Positions 24,392 to 36,067 of a stretch of DNA of 64,000 nucleotides are shown piece after piece. Made by a program: the position numbers and the translations under genes. Each line of letters starts with the position of its first letter. Within the stretch, counting starts at the first letter, position 1. The notes under the pieces were generated by a model. It did no database searches. It was not told the origin of the DNA and saw nothing but the letters and a program-made list of their open reading frames with translations. This DNA is from Centroberyx gerrardi (Eukaryota > Chordata > Actinopteri > Beryciformes > Berycidae), in NCBI RefSeq assembly GCF_048128805.1, contig NC_135998.1:10242656-10306655 (forward strand), read 5' to 3'.

Positions 24392-25920
24392 ACACATTTG
24401 CACCACACAATGTTGTAGTGATTGTTGCCTATGGAAAGCCAAATGGCTCATATACGACCAACTTGTTCACATCTTACATCATTAGCAGTGGGCCTCTTCT
24501 CTTATTACTTGGTTGGAGCATAGAGAGCCCACTTACAACCTAGCCAGGAGATTTATGATTATGGTTTAGGGTTATTTTACATTCCAGTTTGGTTAGAGCC
24601 TTATAGACAACCTGCCATTGACATTTGTCATATGTTGCACTTTGATTCCCATTTGGTTGGTGCCTAAAGGGCGATCTGCCCTGGATAATATGTTTATTTA
24701 GATCCCTGGAGATTATGAAGCCCGCTCTTATTACGGTTTTTCAGTCAGTGTGAGAAATGGACCATCCATGGTAAATTGTGTGAATATAGCATCTCAAGCT
24801 ACTGCATTATAACAGGTCATTTTTATGACTGAAGTCAAATCAAAAGACTATTCCTGTTTCCTGTTGCTGTTTATAAAGCAAATGTAGCTAGACAGCTAAT
24901 GTTAGCGGGCTGTGTAAGCCAACGCTAATAAATTAGCTATGTGTCTCTCTTGCTCTCTTTCAGGAACGGAAGAAAAAAAGAGATCAAATCAGTAAGTACA
25001 CCCTTTTTAAAATTAATCTGCATTTTTAGGGCCAATATATTTCATATAGGCTCTAGATATGTTGCTTTATCATAAGGTTTATGTTAGATACCATTAAATG
25101 ACAAATGGATGAACTACTGAATTTTTATTATTTTCAATCATTTACCACGAAACCAAACCCCTTAATTTTATCCATGAAATGTCCTTAAGTTCTCTATTAC
25201 AAGCATGAATTATCTATTAAAAATAACAGTTTTAAAAAAGTAATGTTACTAGGCTATCGTGGATTTTTAAGGGATCTATGGGTTGATTCATGCTAGTAAG
25301 TAAGGGATTTTTTATGCCTTTTGTGCACAGTTTACAGGGTTATTAATGAGTTATTAATAGAAAGTTCCTGTTTCCCTGAATTTTTATTTTATTATATTAG
25401 AAAGTAAGGAGTCAAAAAAGGGGGTGCTTAAGGGGGTTGTGATGGGGTGTCCTCCATTAATAACTCCCTTAATTAATTTTAAGGTGATTTTGCATGAATT
25501 AAGGGGTGAATTAATGTAACTTAATGAAAATGTAAGGTTATTTTAAGGGTTTAGTTGTTCCTACGGCTGTCGATTATAGTATTTCTATTTGATTTTTCTC
25601 ATGCCAAGTCTCAGAAGAGAACGGTGTAACAGAACTACAACAACCACAAGATTTAAAGATTTGCTTTCTACCTTTTCTTTAAAGATATAGTACACCCTCT
25701 GTTTTGAAGTTAAAAGGGAATGCATGCCTGATAAAGTCAATTTCTCACCTCATCATGTTAGCCTGTTAGCTTACATAAATACCCGCCGTTCACCATTTCG
25801 GCAGGCTTATTTGTTAGTTTTTGTAACTTCATTGTTTTCCTTTTAGGGTTTGGAGAATGGTGCACAGGTTGTGTTATAATAAAGTTCTTTGGTTTTGGTG
25901 ATTTAGGCTCTGCAAGGAGG
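24392..25920. other. AT-rich spacer downstream of the viral-like ORF
   Basis: No ORF of note. It contains 'ttaaggggg' and 'taagggttatttt' phrases and a candidate 28-nt exon at 24964-24991 with good splice sites. No polymerase-like or glycoprotein-like segment was seen, so if the ORF is viral only one gene is represented. Confidence 0.45.
24964..24991 (+). other. Candidate microexon with strong splice signals
   Basis: A pyrimidine-rich run ending in TTTCAG (to 24963) precedes 28 nt of purine-rich sequence. GTAAGT follows at 24992-24997. Both sites are close to consensus. No host transcript is identified. Confidence 0.25.
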
Positions 25921-25923
25921 GAA

Positions 25924-26127
25924 TTCAATTGTATTAAAATATGCTTTCAGTTCAGTTTTAAAGATATTAAAAATAAGGTTTGCTTGCTGACCATTTTGTT
26001 TTATGAATCAGGTATCTTCCCAATAAAATAAGGAGATTGATTATAAGAGATTTAAGTGTCCATGTTGTCCATATGAAAATAAAATATATGTCCTTTTTTG
26101 TGAGATTGACATTCAGAGTTGGGTTTG
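25924..26127. repeat. Right copy of ~204-bp direct repeat
   Basis: Pairs with 22638-22841 in direct orientation; the two copies enclose about 3.1 kb including the viral-like ORF. Confidence 0.85.
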
Positions 26128-26193
26128 TCCATAAGAAGTCCTCAAGTCCACTCCAAAGTTCTCATATTTTTCTCAAGTGTGTGTTGCAGGATA

Positions 26194-26580
26194 TAGAGCT
26201 CAATTTCCCATTCATTCCTCCATTGACGTTTCAGAAAATCCTGAAGAGTTTTAAGCCTGTAACCAAGCCAACCAACTACGAGATGAATCGTGACCATAAA
26301 ACATTTGATTCGGAGCAAAAAAATAAATAAATTGGAAAACGGGAAAAAAAAAGAAAAAAGAAAAAAAAACTTTGCCTTTTTTTCTGTTTTCCAACTTTCT
26401 TTTGCTCCGAATCAAATGTTTTATGGATACGATTCATCTCGTAGTTGGTTGGCTTGGTTACAGGCTTAAAACTCTTTATATAAGGATTTTCTGAAACGCA
26501 CATCCATGGGAGGAATGAATAGGAAATTCACTTCCTGGAACCGGAGCCGTTCAAAAGTGGGCGGTCACTGTTGAGCTCTA
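26194..26580. mobile_element. Long inverted repeat (fold-back/MITE-like) upstream of ssna1
   Basis: The outer ends TAGAGCTCAA (26194-26203) and TTGAGCTCTA (26571-26580) are exact reverse complements. The arms are about 130-180 bp and include 'gattcggagcaaaa' paired with 'ttttgctccgaatc'. They surround an A/T-rich loop (about 26323-26398). The right arm is longer and keeps a GC-rich piece (about 26530-26570) and 'tttatataagg' that the left arm lacks. No clear target duplication. Confidence 0.8.
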
Positions 26581-26901
26581 TTGGCACAAAATGTTTGTCG
26601 CGTGATGATGACGGCTGAGTGTGGCGGAAGCGTCTAGTTTAATACATCCATCCATGGCGCTGAACAGCGGTTCAGTTAACGTTAGTTGTCCTGGAAACTT
26701 GCTATGTAGGGAGACTTTGAAGCACTTTATTGAGGGAAGACCGGTTTATATGCCCGCCTTTGTGGGCTCGGGGAAACTCGGCATTTGAAGTGTTAGCGAG
26801 ATAGCTAACAAGCTAGCTAGCCGCGCAAGAGAAAGAGAAAGTTGTGAATGAATATCTTTGAATCAAACGGAGTCTGAAAACCTGTTGAAATCAGAGCCGA
26901 C

Positions 26902-29900
26902 ATGACCCAGCAAGGTGCTGCACTTCAGACCTACAACAATGAACTTGTCAAGTGTAAGTGATCTGTTTGCTGTCGATAATCGTCGGCTAATGTGTTTTGA
27001 CATTGAAAAGTGTTGTAGCTGGTGAGTTGTACGTTAGGTAGCATGTCAACTCGGTGTAAAGTGAATTGTCAGTTCAGCGACAACATAGTTTGGCGCGCAG
27101 TTACAGTGAAATCTGCTGTTCTGTGTGTGTGCTTTATTATTCCAGCCTTTGACCTCTCAGATACTGTGACCATCAGTTACGGTGACACTGCACAATCTGA
27201 TTAACCTGCAGAGATTATGCAGACAGTTACTGTTCCCTAGTTGGAGAGCAGTCTTTAGCCTTGTTCAGACAGCACTCGTGTTAGAGCTGCGACAGGGAGG
27301 CTGGTGGTTGTCACTTTGGAGGACCTACATCAATTTTGTCCTCTCTGAAATAACTGTCTTGGCAAATAAACAACCAAAATGACCTGTTTTTTTGTAATAA
27401 ATCTACAGGGTTTCCCCCCCAGTCCTCTTAGATTAAGAGCAGAGTTTACTCCAAATAGACTATAAGCAATTTGGAAGTGGAATACAGGTTTTACACAGAC
27501 TTTATGCTACCTAGATTGTGGCATAAGTTTTGTAGTTCTGTGTGGCCAGCATCACGCTGCTGACGACCCCGGATGAAGCTCTCATCCTGAGGCGGTTATT
27601 CTCATCAGGGTTTTCTCCTTAGGCTATCTTTTACCCCTTGTCTGTAAATTCTCTATTCATTATTTTTCTCTCATACTCTTCTTGGCATAACATTACTAAT
27701 CCCTTCCTCCTTCATGTCAAGAGCAGTGAGTTCATTGTTGACATCCTTCCCTCTTCGGGAGATAAGGGTCTCAGGTGTTACTGTTGCTGTACAGGGGGTT
27801 TAGTTCAGGGAGACTTTACTCTGCAGATGTCTGGCCCGCAGCTTGAGGAACCACTACTGGTCATGATGATTCATTTGCTAACTGTGGTGTCTATTGACAT
27901 TTCCTCATGTCACTGGCAATAGATTCTCAGTATTAGGGGTAAACTAAAAGCCTACCATGTTCCTTTTGGCCCGGTCCATGCAGTATTTAGTGCACATAAG
28001 TTTATTAAGGTACAGCTGAAAAGAGAGTCCTTAGGTCTGTTCAGCATCAGACTGTCATCCAGCACCCAGGCTCTGGGAAAATATGGTGGGATCCCTAGAC
28101 AGCTCATAACTCATTGGGTCTTGATCCATAGTGAAATCTAAAATCTGTAATTGACTGTGGTGCAGCTAAGCCATTAGCCATCTACTCCTACCAATGACAG
28201 TCAGGATTTACATCAAGGCCTGGTGCTGATGTAAATCCGGAACTGCTTGGTAAACTAGTAATAGCCAGTGAAAAATGATTAAAAAAAGCATGATCATTAG
28301 TCAGAAGAGAGGAGAAACACAACGCACAAAGAAAGAAACCCTAGGCTCTCCCATTACTGAGCATATAGTGCTCTAGATGCTCAAATACTTTTTACATAGA
28401 CAGTTTGGCTGCTGTAGGCTTAGCTGTCGGCCTAAATCAGTTTAATCAATGTAACTGTTCGGCTGCTATCGGCCGAAATCAGTTTTATCAGTGAAACAAC
28501 AGAAGTAACAATATAAGACTACCCTCTGAACCACCAGTGTAACTAATGTGCCCTCTCTGTCAGGCATGGAGGAGATGTGCTCAAAGCAGGACGAGCTGAA
28601 CCGTCAGATTCAGCAGGAGGAAGAGGAGAAAGTTCGTCTGCAGCACGACATCCGCGTCCTCACAGAGAAACTGAGCCGGGTGAACGAGAGCCTCGCCAAG
28701 AGACTCGCCGCCCGCGCCACCCTAGACCGCACCATCGCTGAGACAGAGGCTGCCTACATGAAGGTTTGCATCTTGACTGTCTTGGGTGCTATTTATGCTT
28801 TTTATATTCACTAATAATTAACAAAAAAAGAACAGTCTAATTACTAGTTCGGACCATCTTATTCCACTGGTTGTACGCACCAAAATGTTTGTATAAACTG
28901 GAAGTTTATAATGTTTATTACTTCTGAGGCAACTCTTCAAACATTTTAGTGTTTGTGTGTTTGTCATGTGTCTGTGCTCGGGATGTAGTGGAGGGTAAAT
29001 CCAACAAAACCCATTTTAACCCCCTTTTATAAAATCTACATTTATATACATTAGTACAGTGGTTCTCTACCTTTTTGGCCCGTGACCCCTTAAAATGAAC
29101 CAATGCCATCACAGGCTGCACATGCAGAGTGGTGAACAGTTCAACCAAAGAATGATTTTCCCTTTTCAGGTTCTTTCATTTGATTAATTATCAGAGGAGG
29201 CCTGGAGGCTGAAAACTATTTTATAAGAAAAGAAAAAAAAATTGAGAAATATCTGAAAAAAATAGACATGATAATAAATTTCTGTCGTAGAAATGTTTTC
29301 TCCCTGTCCAATAAATCATCTCCCGACCCCCAGGTTGAGAACCACTGCATTTGTGTCAGACTGGAGTTTATGAAAATTTCTAATTATTTTCTGTTTGTAT
29401 CGGTGGTTGTCCTCCATGTGGTCGTAATCTACGAATTTTAAGGTTAATACACCTTTTATATACCGTCATTTTCCATCAGTGGTTTGTTCCCTAGAAGATG
29501 ATGCACCATGTTGTCCGACTGCAGAAAGTCCATCTCTCACACAGGCACATCCCACTTATTGACACTGAACTCCCACTGACCGCCTAATCACTGCAAACAA
29601 ACACCCCAAAGCTTCGCTTATTAAAAACAACAAAGTAGCCAGCAGTGCCGAGACCCTTTTTAAAATTACTCTACGCCATATTGTCAGGTAGAGGTGGGTG
29701 TGTATGTCTTCTAGGGATGGGACGACATGCTTATCTCACAATAACGATTCCATACGTAATATGGGCTTCACGATTCGATAAAAGTTCATAAAAAGTTAGA
29801 TAAAAAGTTCAATGACAACAAAGTGACTGTGCAGAATTATGATTATTTTATGAGACACAAATCTTTCTAGCGATGGCATTGGCTTGCTAGAACAATTTAA

Positions 29901-30325
29901 AAATGTCACATTACAAAGTGCAAATAATATTCATTTGGATGGACAGCTTGTGAAATTGTGATGGGCAAGCCGTCTCATTTGTGATTTACTCCAGCAGAGT
30001 AAAATGTAGCTAATATCGTGATGCATTTTTCTGCCCCACGATACATAGTCACATTTTTGTATTGCGATATATTGAATTTCGATATATCGTCCCATCCCTT
30101 ATGTCTTATGGCTAATGCTTTTATTTCGTCTGATTTTCATGGATCGCACTGTTGGTGCGGTGTGTATATATTTCCCTTCAAGGGTTAGCAAAGTGTCTTG
30201 TCTGACGTGTCCGTCTTTCTCCTCTCCCATAGATTCTGGAGAGTTCACAAACCCTTTTGAGCGTCCTAAAGAAGGAGGCAGGGAACCTCAGTAAAGCCAC
30301 AGAGCCCAGAGGGAAGGACCATTAA
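26902..30325 (+). CDS. ssna1: Sjogren syndrome nuclear antigen 1 (SSNA1/NA14), complete
   Basis: Small coiled-coil protein of centrosomes, basal bodies and the midbody; it self-assembles into fibrils and promotes microtubule nucleation and branching. Exons 26902-26953, 28564-28763 and 30233-30325 have GT-AG borders (GTAAGT, GTTTGC donors) and joined phases: 345 nt, 114 aa (human 119). The start [17 protein letters not shown] matches the family's first 17 residues. The centre (about 18-100) is a continuous heptad-type coiled coil with [20 protein letters not shown], then [12 protein letters not shown] and [23 protein letters not shown]. The C-terminal tail (TEPRGKDH) is slightly shorter than in mammals. 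Intron 2 carries two hAT-like elements. It faces tprn tail to tail, as in mammals. Confidence 0.95.
29057..29347. mobile_element. hAT-like MITE, 'CAGTGGTTCTCAACC' family
   Basis: Left end CAGTGGTTCTCTACC, right end read inward CAGTGGTTCTCAACC (14 of 15 match). The flanks cattagta and catttgtg agree at 6 of 8 positions, as an old hAT target duplication would. Includes the family's 'ggcccgtgacccc' segment. It lies in ssna1 intron 2. Confidence 0.85.
29711..30099. mobile_element. hAT-like MITE with perfect 8-bp TSD (GGGATGGGACGA ends)
   Basis: Flanked by tatgtctt at 29703-29710 and 30100-30107. The ends AGGGATGGGACGA and TCGTCCCATCCCT are inverted, though the outermost two bases differ. The interior is rich in 'cgata' phrases. 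It lies in ssna1 intron 2. Confidence 0.85.
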
Positions 30326-30476
30326 TGGTGACAAAACGCCGCTGAACTCTCCGTTTGACCAACAGCCACAACAGCATTGGCTCTCTGCACTCGTAACGCA
30401 GTTTATATTTCACTCTGGGCTATTTGATATACATTTGATTGTTTTGTGTTTTACAGTTCTGATTTTGTATTCTTCT

Positions 30477-30482
30477 AATAAA
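30477..30482 (+). promoter_or_regulatory. ssna1 polyadenylation signal
   Basis: AATAAA about 150 bp after the stop codon, followed by a GT-rich stretch ('ggttgctttggctgg'). Confidence 0.7.
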
Positions 30483-31636
30483 GGTTGCTTTGGCTGGAGG
30501 TTGCTTTGGCTCTTGTTTTGTTTGAATGACAAAATAGGCAGAATGACAGATGAAATTAGTATGTAGACTACAATACCGTTTAGGTTGCAGCAATGCGTAT
30601 TTCCGCTGGTTTAACACATGGTCTCCCTGACCAAGCCATTTTAATGCAGTCTTCTTTGATATGTAAATTGTGAGGAAATGTAGGACAATACAGGTTTAGG
30701 TGGAAGCAGCACACCATTTTTACTTTCCAGAGGCAAATCCTCTGCACAAACAAAGGCTTGTCTAGGAGATTGGAGATTTCCAAAGCCTTTAATTCACCAT
30801 TTTCAACTGAGGATTATTTTTTCTATTGCTCATTCAGTAACTGGTTTGAGACTCCTTTGGTATCAAATCTCATAGAAAGCGGTAAAGAGATGTCGATGTC
30901 GGCCAAAGTGTACTTGGATGGAAATTAACACGTGCATAGTATTCACGCATATTCAAGTCTTCTATTTATTGAGCTTTCATTTGTACAAGTGTGACATCAC
31001 TTTTTTGCCCAAATCATTGACAATAACTTTACAGTAAGCACATCTTTTTTTTGCGATGTAGATTTACAGACGAGGAAGAAAAAGAGTACAAGGTGGAGCT
31101 TCTACCACAGTTGCTACAGTATGACAGAACACGAACTGCTTACTTTTCAACAGGAATAGACAGATAGGAAAGTACTGCGGTCCAAGGCAGAGAGAGGGCG
31201 GCCGGTGTGACATCCCTGTGTACACTTCAGAAGCACTCGGTCACGTGTGCGTCTCTACGTCCAAACAACGGCCATCATTAAAGTTCTTGCTGGTGTCATG
31301 TTATACGATCACTGGGACATCCCGACATTAAACTCTGCCTCTTTGGTCCTTTGCTTTACTGAAAGACCGAGACCATCAAAAAAAAAAAAAAAAAAAAGCA
31401 AAAGATTTCCACAAAGAGCTAATGACTTCCTTGGGGATTTGGTCGTACAAGGCAGCAGTTATCACAGATGGGTGTGGCTGGCGCGAGCTCTGCGGGACCG
31501 ATCCATCGGCTTGACATGAGCCTGTGATCAATAGCCACGTCTCCACAGCAGGTCCAAATGGGGCTTGTTTGGGGCCAAATTCAACTTAAAATTTAAACTA
31601 TATCCTTGGTGACAAATTATCTCAATTGGCAAAAAA

Positions 31637-32180
31637 CAGAGGTGTGACCAAGTCAACTTTGCTCGAGTCCAAAGTCAGTCTCACGTCTTGAGCCACAAGT
31701 GTCAAGTCAAGGCCCAAGTCTAAATCAAAATTTCCATGTCATTAATGCCAAGTCAAGTCTCAAGTTTAAATGTAGAACACCAAGTCAAGTCAGAACAAAT
31801 CAAGAGTCCAGTATCAATTTAATATCTTAAAACAAAATATCTAGGACTTTTCAATACAATATAATTTTAATAGGATAAAAACTTGTTAAGAACATCATGA
31901 GTTTGATTTCTATAATCAGTTTCAACTTCAATAAATTCAATCATTCCATACAAATTCAGAAAACAGAATTTAAATTCAGTCGTCTGGTGGAACAAATCTC
32001 ACAACTTTCAAATAATTTACACAAACACCAAGATCTTTTGTCAAGACTTTAGAAACATTTTAAAATCATTAAAGTCAAAGTCAAGTCGCAAGTCTCAAGT
32101 ATTCTCTTCATGCATCAAGTGAAGTCTCAAGTAATTAAACTTGTCGAGTCCAAGTCATGTGACTCAAGTCCACACCTCTG
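31637..32180 (+). mobile_element. hAT-like MITE with 'caagtcaagt' interior
   Basis: The ends CAGAGGTGTGAC and GTCCACACCTCTG are inverted. The flanks gcaaaaaa (31629-31636) and gcaaaaag (32181-32188) match at 7 of 8, as a hAT-type target duplication would. The full-length partner of the degraded inverse copy at 6310-6800. No transposase. Confidence 0.85.
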
Positions 32181-34475
32181 GCAAAAAGATTCACAAAAAT
32201 ATTTTGGGGGTAATTTCAGGACAAATATGATGGTAAAGCAACAACTTGGACCTGTGTTGAAAACTACAGTGGGCTTCTGTTGTGGTCATGGCAACAAGGC
32301 CAACAATCGTAAGATTTTCAATGCAAGGCTGTGGCAAAAAACGTAGAAAATGGACATGGCATTCATCGGCAGTGCATTCATCATGTACAGTTGAAGAATT
32401 ATATTCCAAAATGATATTCACTCATTTTAAATAATAATAAAAAAAAACAATACCTTAATTTCATCATTCAGTATTTCTTCAGTCTGAGTATGCAGTCTGT
32501 AAAAGTATTATTTTGTCAACTAAGGACTTAAGTTACCTCTTTTCCTACCTTATTGTATACGAGTAATCATTTTATAATAACGGGAGTCATGCTTTTATGA
32601 TACCGGATGTATTATTTTGGAACAAAACTCTTCAACATGACTTCTTGTTCTTTCAAGTGCACATCTCCTCAATCACATATTCTATTCCTTCTCTTGAGGT
32701 GCAAAACAAAGCTAAAACAATGACAGTGCAAGTGAAAATAAACAGAAATTTGACATTGAGACTCCAGACGAAACCAATATTTCTAATTCCGTCTGATATA
32801 GACAGAATCTCCTAACAGCACAATCCTATCTCCACGACGCAACCCAAACCAATTTCATTTGATTGGAGAAAATAAAAATTAAATGATAGATGTTAAGTAA
32901 TAAATAATTCTCATGAAAATATCACGGTGGAATATTGAAACTGTACATCAATACTGGCCAAAGAGTATATCTGGGAGTGGTAAGAATGAACGTGAGCAGT
33001 GGCCATAGTAGCAACACTTTAATTAATTGGCATTATGAGTAAAAAAAATCTTTTGGAAACTTGGTGCAGTCTTGTATATAAAAAAGTCTTAAAAAAAAAA
33101 AATGTTTTTGATTACATAATCTTAAATCTTTCAAACACACACAATCTTGCATTCACTCACACAAACATGCCATATTATGAATGATCATAATCAATGTTGC
33201 CTTCATTACTTCAATGGACCGGTTTTCTCTGTGGAATGTGAAAGTACATGAGGTCCGACTGGAAAAAGGTCGGGGGCCGCTCCGTCTGAAAGCGCCCGGG
33301 CCGGTTCCTTCCATACCAGCAATTTACCCATACAAAAAAGTTTTTACATGAGCTGGTCTCAGACATGCAAACTTCAACTTCAAGCAGGAATGAGAACGAT
33401 AACCTTTCGTAAGAAGCCAGAGAAAGGTGTCAGGAGGCCTAATAGCTTTTGTGAAATAGCCAAATAATGTGATATGGATACCTTGATTGTTAACAAGGGG
33501 AATAACAAGAATTATACAGAAACATTCCACAGTATGCATTGGATATTTTGCATGTATGCATTATTTTGTTATCAGTAATATTGACATACAGACATTATTG
33601 GCCAAGGTCACTTTTCAAGCATTTAATCAGAAATCGCCCTTTGCTAATGATTTACATAAATCCTTCCCAAGTCCTTTGTTTTTTCTCCTCCCATCACAAG
33701 GGAACTGTGTTGAAGTTTGCTTGCCATTAGACTCTGAATTTTGCTAGCTTCTAACAAAGTCCAGCAGCTTGAATACAGCATAGTTTGCCAGAAAAACATA
33801 CAAAAACTAAAAGGCATACAGAAGCATTACAGTAAAAGAGAACCAACTGAGTTGTCGGCTGAAATCAGAACATGCAGGTACAAAAACAAGACAAAGAACT
33901 ACAATTGTGGCACCCTTTCACCATCGAGTCTTTTTTGTGTACGAGTCTGCCATCTACTTTAGCGGACGGGTCCTCCGGGGCCTACACTTGGAGAACGTCC
34001 GAATGACATGTTTCCATGCTAACACTGAACTCTGTCACCATGGCGTTACCTACAGATGGGCACTGGTGGCTTCCTGTTCTTTAAGGAATTTGGTCACTCA
34101 CTTTCACGAGTCGGTCTCCGCCGCTCAGCGTCTCCCGAACCTGAAGCGAGCGTGGAGACGCGGACTTGAAGAGGGAGGAGACACACAGAAAGACATCGAG
34201 AGAGAGAGAGAGACGAGACTGTCTGAAGCCAGAGAACTTCCTCTGGAGATCCTTAAGCCTGGAGAAGTTCACGATGCGGATGTGGATTTGACAATCAATT
34301 TGATTCTGTTAGATGTCTTGTTAAGACTTGTTAAGACTATGAGCAAGTCAGTGAACGGGATGAGGAAGTAGGGAGACTGACAGATCAACTGCCCAGGATA
34401 GTGCGGGGAAAGACAGTCCTGCTGCTTTTTGGATTGGTAATCGTTGGATTTGTAACCGCTGATTGATGTCAGGAG

Positions 34476-34670
34476 CAGGGTGGCAAATTAACACCAGCCA
34501 CATGCTGGGATATTTTTAATTGCAGCCGATAAGTGCCATGCAGCAATACTGTGGCAGGTAATCAGCCATCATTCAGAGATGTCCTTTCTATTTAAAAAAA
34601 TGCATCAGACTGGTAAAACAGTGAGAATGGCTGGTGAATTTTGGAATCCATCCGCTAATGTGACCGGTGG
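34476..34670 (+). repeat. Truncated copy of 'cagggtgg' repeat family
   Basis: It shares 'ccagcca...atgctgg...gcagccgataagt...actggtaaaacag' with 38658-39050. The right end is missing. Confidence 0.55.
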
Positions 34671-34845
34671 ATGAAGTAATCGTGTTTCCTGCCAGATCAG
34701 GAAGGTGTGCTTAGAGCCGGTCGCAGCGTCGAGTCGGAGTACTGTAGGCCCAGTTCTGTCAGATCTCACTGGGCTCTGGCGGCAGTCTGGTCCCGTAGGT
34801 GCGGTACTGGCTGGGTCTACTGTACAGTGGTTTGGTCCGGACAGA

Positions 34846-34908
34846 TCAGAAGTAAAGAGCAGGCTCGCTGCTGAAGTCAGAGAGGGAGGAGCTGTCTGCT
34901 GGTGTGAG
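34846..34908 (-). CDS. tprn: tprn exon 4 (C-terminus and stop)
   Basis: CCCAG acceptor, then 20 codons and TGA, encoding LTPADSSSLSDFSSEPALYF. The SDF.SEPALYF ending is the conserved taperin C-terminus. Phase 0 with exon 3. Confidence 0.93.
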   Translation of the reverse strand, partial: LTPADSSSLSDFSSEPALYF

Positions 34909-35218
34909 CTGGGAGAGAGAGACGAAGTTTAAATACTGAGGCAAAAGGAAGAAAGACATTTCCTCACTTAATGCAAATAAAATATATTATATGTTCCATT
35001 GTGTTGTACCAGTTGTGCTTCTACTGTGTCATTCATTTGTTTTCACAGTCACAATTTATTTTGACAGTCCAATGTTGATTATGTTCAACTTCTTATCAAA
35101 TGACTATGATGTGTCACTAAAAAGCCTACTGAGTTTCAGGTGATTCTCATAATAGTGTGAAAAGTACACTATTGATATTCAATGTCTGGATTAGAGTTAA
35201 TCTTAGAAATAAAATCAG

Positions 35219-35241
35219 GTTAGGGTTAGGGTTAGGGTTTA
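35219..35241 (+). repeat. Interstitial telomere-like (TTAGGG) run
   Basis: Three consecutive GGTTAG units ending in a degenerate GGTTTAGG, in tprn intron 3. Shorter TTAGGG runs occur at 3711-3722 and 23306-23319. Confidence 0.85.
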
Positions 35242-35364
35242 GGTTTAAAAATGGGGTCAGTGTTTGGGTTACACAGTCTGTAGAGAAGCAGCAAATAGGC
35301 AGCACTTTGTTGAACATCTACTTTTTGTCACCTGACAGCTGAGTATCAACATTGGACTGTCCAA

Positions 35365-35718
35365 ATGAAGTGTTACCATTTTCACTACCCGCTTAATCCT
35401 TTTTCAGGGTCACTGGGAGGGGGCTGGAGCCTATCCCAGCATGCACTTGGGGGAAGGCAGGGAAACACCCTGGACAGGTTGCTAGTCCAAAACAGGGCAA
35501 GCACAGATAGACAATCACTCAATCCCACATTCGTACTTATGGGCAATTTGGAGTCTCCAATCCACCTGGCTTGCATGTCTTTGAAGGAGGAAGCTGGAGG
35601 AAACCCACTCAAACACAGGGAGAAACATGCAAATGGCACACAGAAAGGACTGGGAATCGAAACCAGGACCTTCTAGTTGTGAGGAGACAGTCCAAACCAC
35701 TGAGCCACTGTGTCGCCC
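35365..35718. repeat. Widespread fish interspersed repeat ('caccctggacaggttgctagtcc')
   Basis: It contains the hallmark phrases 'gggaaacaccctggacag', 'gggcaatttggagtctccaa', 'gcatgtctttg' and 'ccactgagccactgtgtcgccct' found in repeats throughout fish genomes. The superfamily was not determined here. It lies in tprn intron 3. Confidence 0.65.
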
Positions 35719-35803
35719 TACTGTGAAACTGTGTACATTGTGAATATATTCCTGAACAAATGTCATCAAACCAAATTCCTGTACATATATTGTATTTGAT
35801 AAC

Positions 35804-35907
35804 TTAAAGCTGCAGTAGGTAACTTTTAGGGAATAACATTTATTTCTAAGTATCTCTATCTAAGGATCTCTTTCCCCCTGAGCTTAAAGTACCTACAGCA
35901 GCTTTAA
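35804..35907. mobile_element. 104-bp MITE with 20-bp terminal inverted repeats
   Basis: TTAAAGCTGCAGTAGGTAAC and, from the other end, TTAAAGCTGCTGTAGGTACT (17-18 of 20 match). It starts 35 bp downstream of the tprn exon 3 splice donor (minus strand). No ORF. Confidence 0.75.
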
Positions 35908-35942
35908 GTGATTCTTATTTTATAGTTAGAGTTTTCTCTCAC

Positions 35943-36067
35943 CATGACTTCCTCTGACATCTGTGTTTGTTGGGAATTGGCGTCGCTCTGGTAAACTGGG
36001 TCATCGAGTTTGTGTTCCTGCCAGGCATTAAAATCCACAGAGTGCTTGGGAATGTAGTTGGATAGGT
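35943..36067 (-). CDS. tprn: tprn exon 3
   Basis: Acceptor CTTTAG, donor ATG|GTGAGA. Encodes LSNYIPKHSVDFNAWQEHKLDD and a polar tail. The YIPKHSV.F..WQE motif is the conserved phostensin/taperin C-terminal signature. 125 nt, in phase with both neighbours. Confidence 0.94.

Larger units (their letters stand above)
30950..34845 (-). other. tprn: Probable tprn 3' UTR and flank
   Basis: The tprn stop is at 34846. No coding segment was found leftward until ssna1. A minus-sense AATAAA (plus-strand TTTATT at 30965-30970) could end a ~3.9-kb 3' UTR, but nearer signals are possible. The stretch holds a hAT-like MITE (31637-32180), a poly-A run (31378-31397) and part of another repeat (34476-34670). 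Confidence 0.35.
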
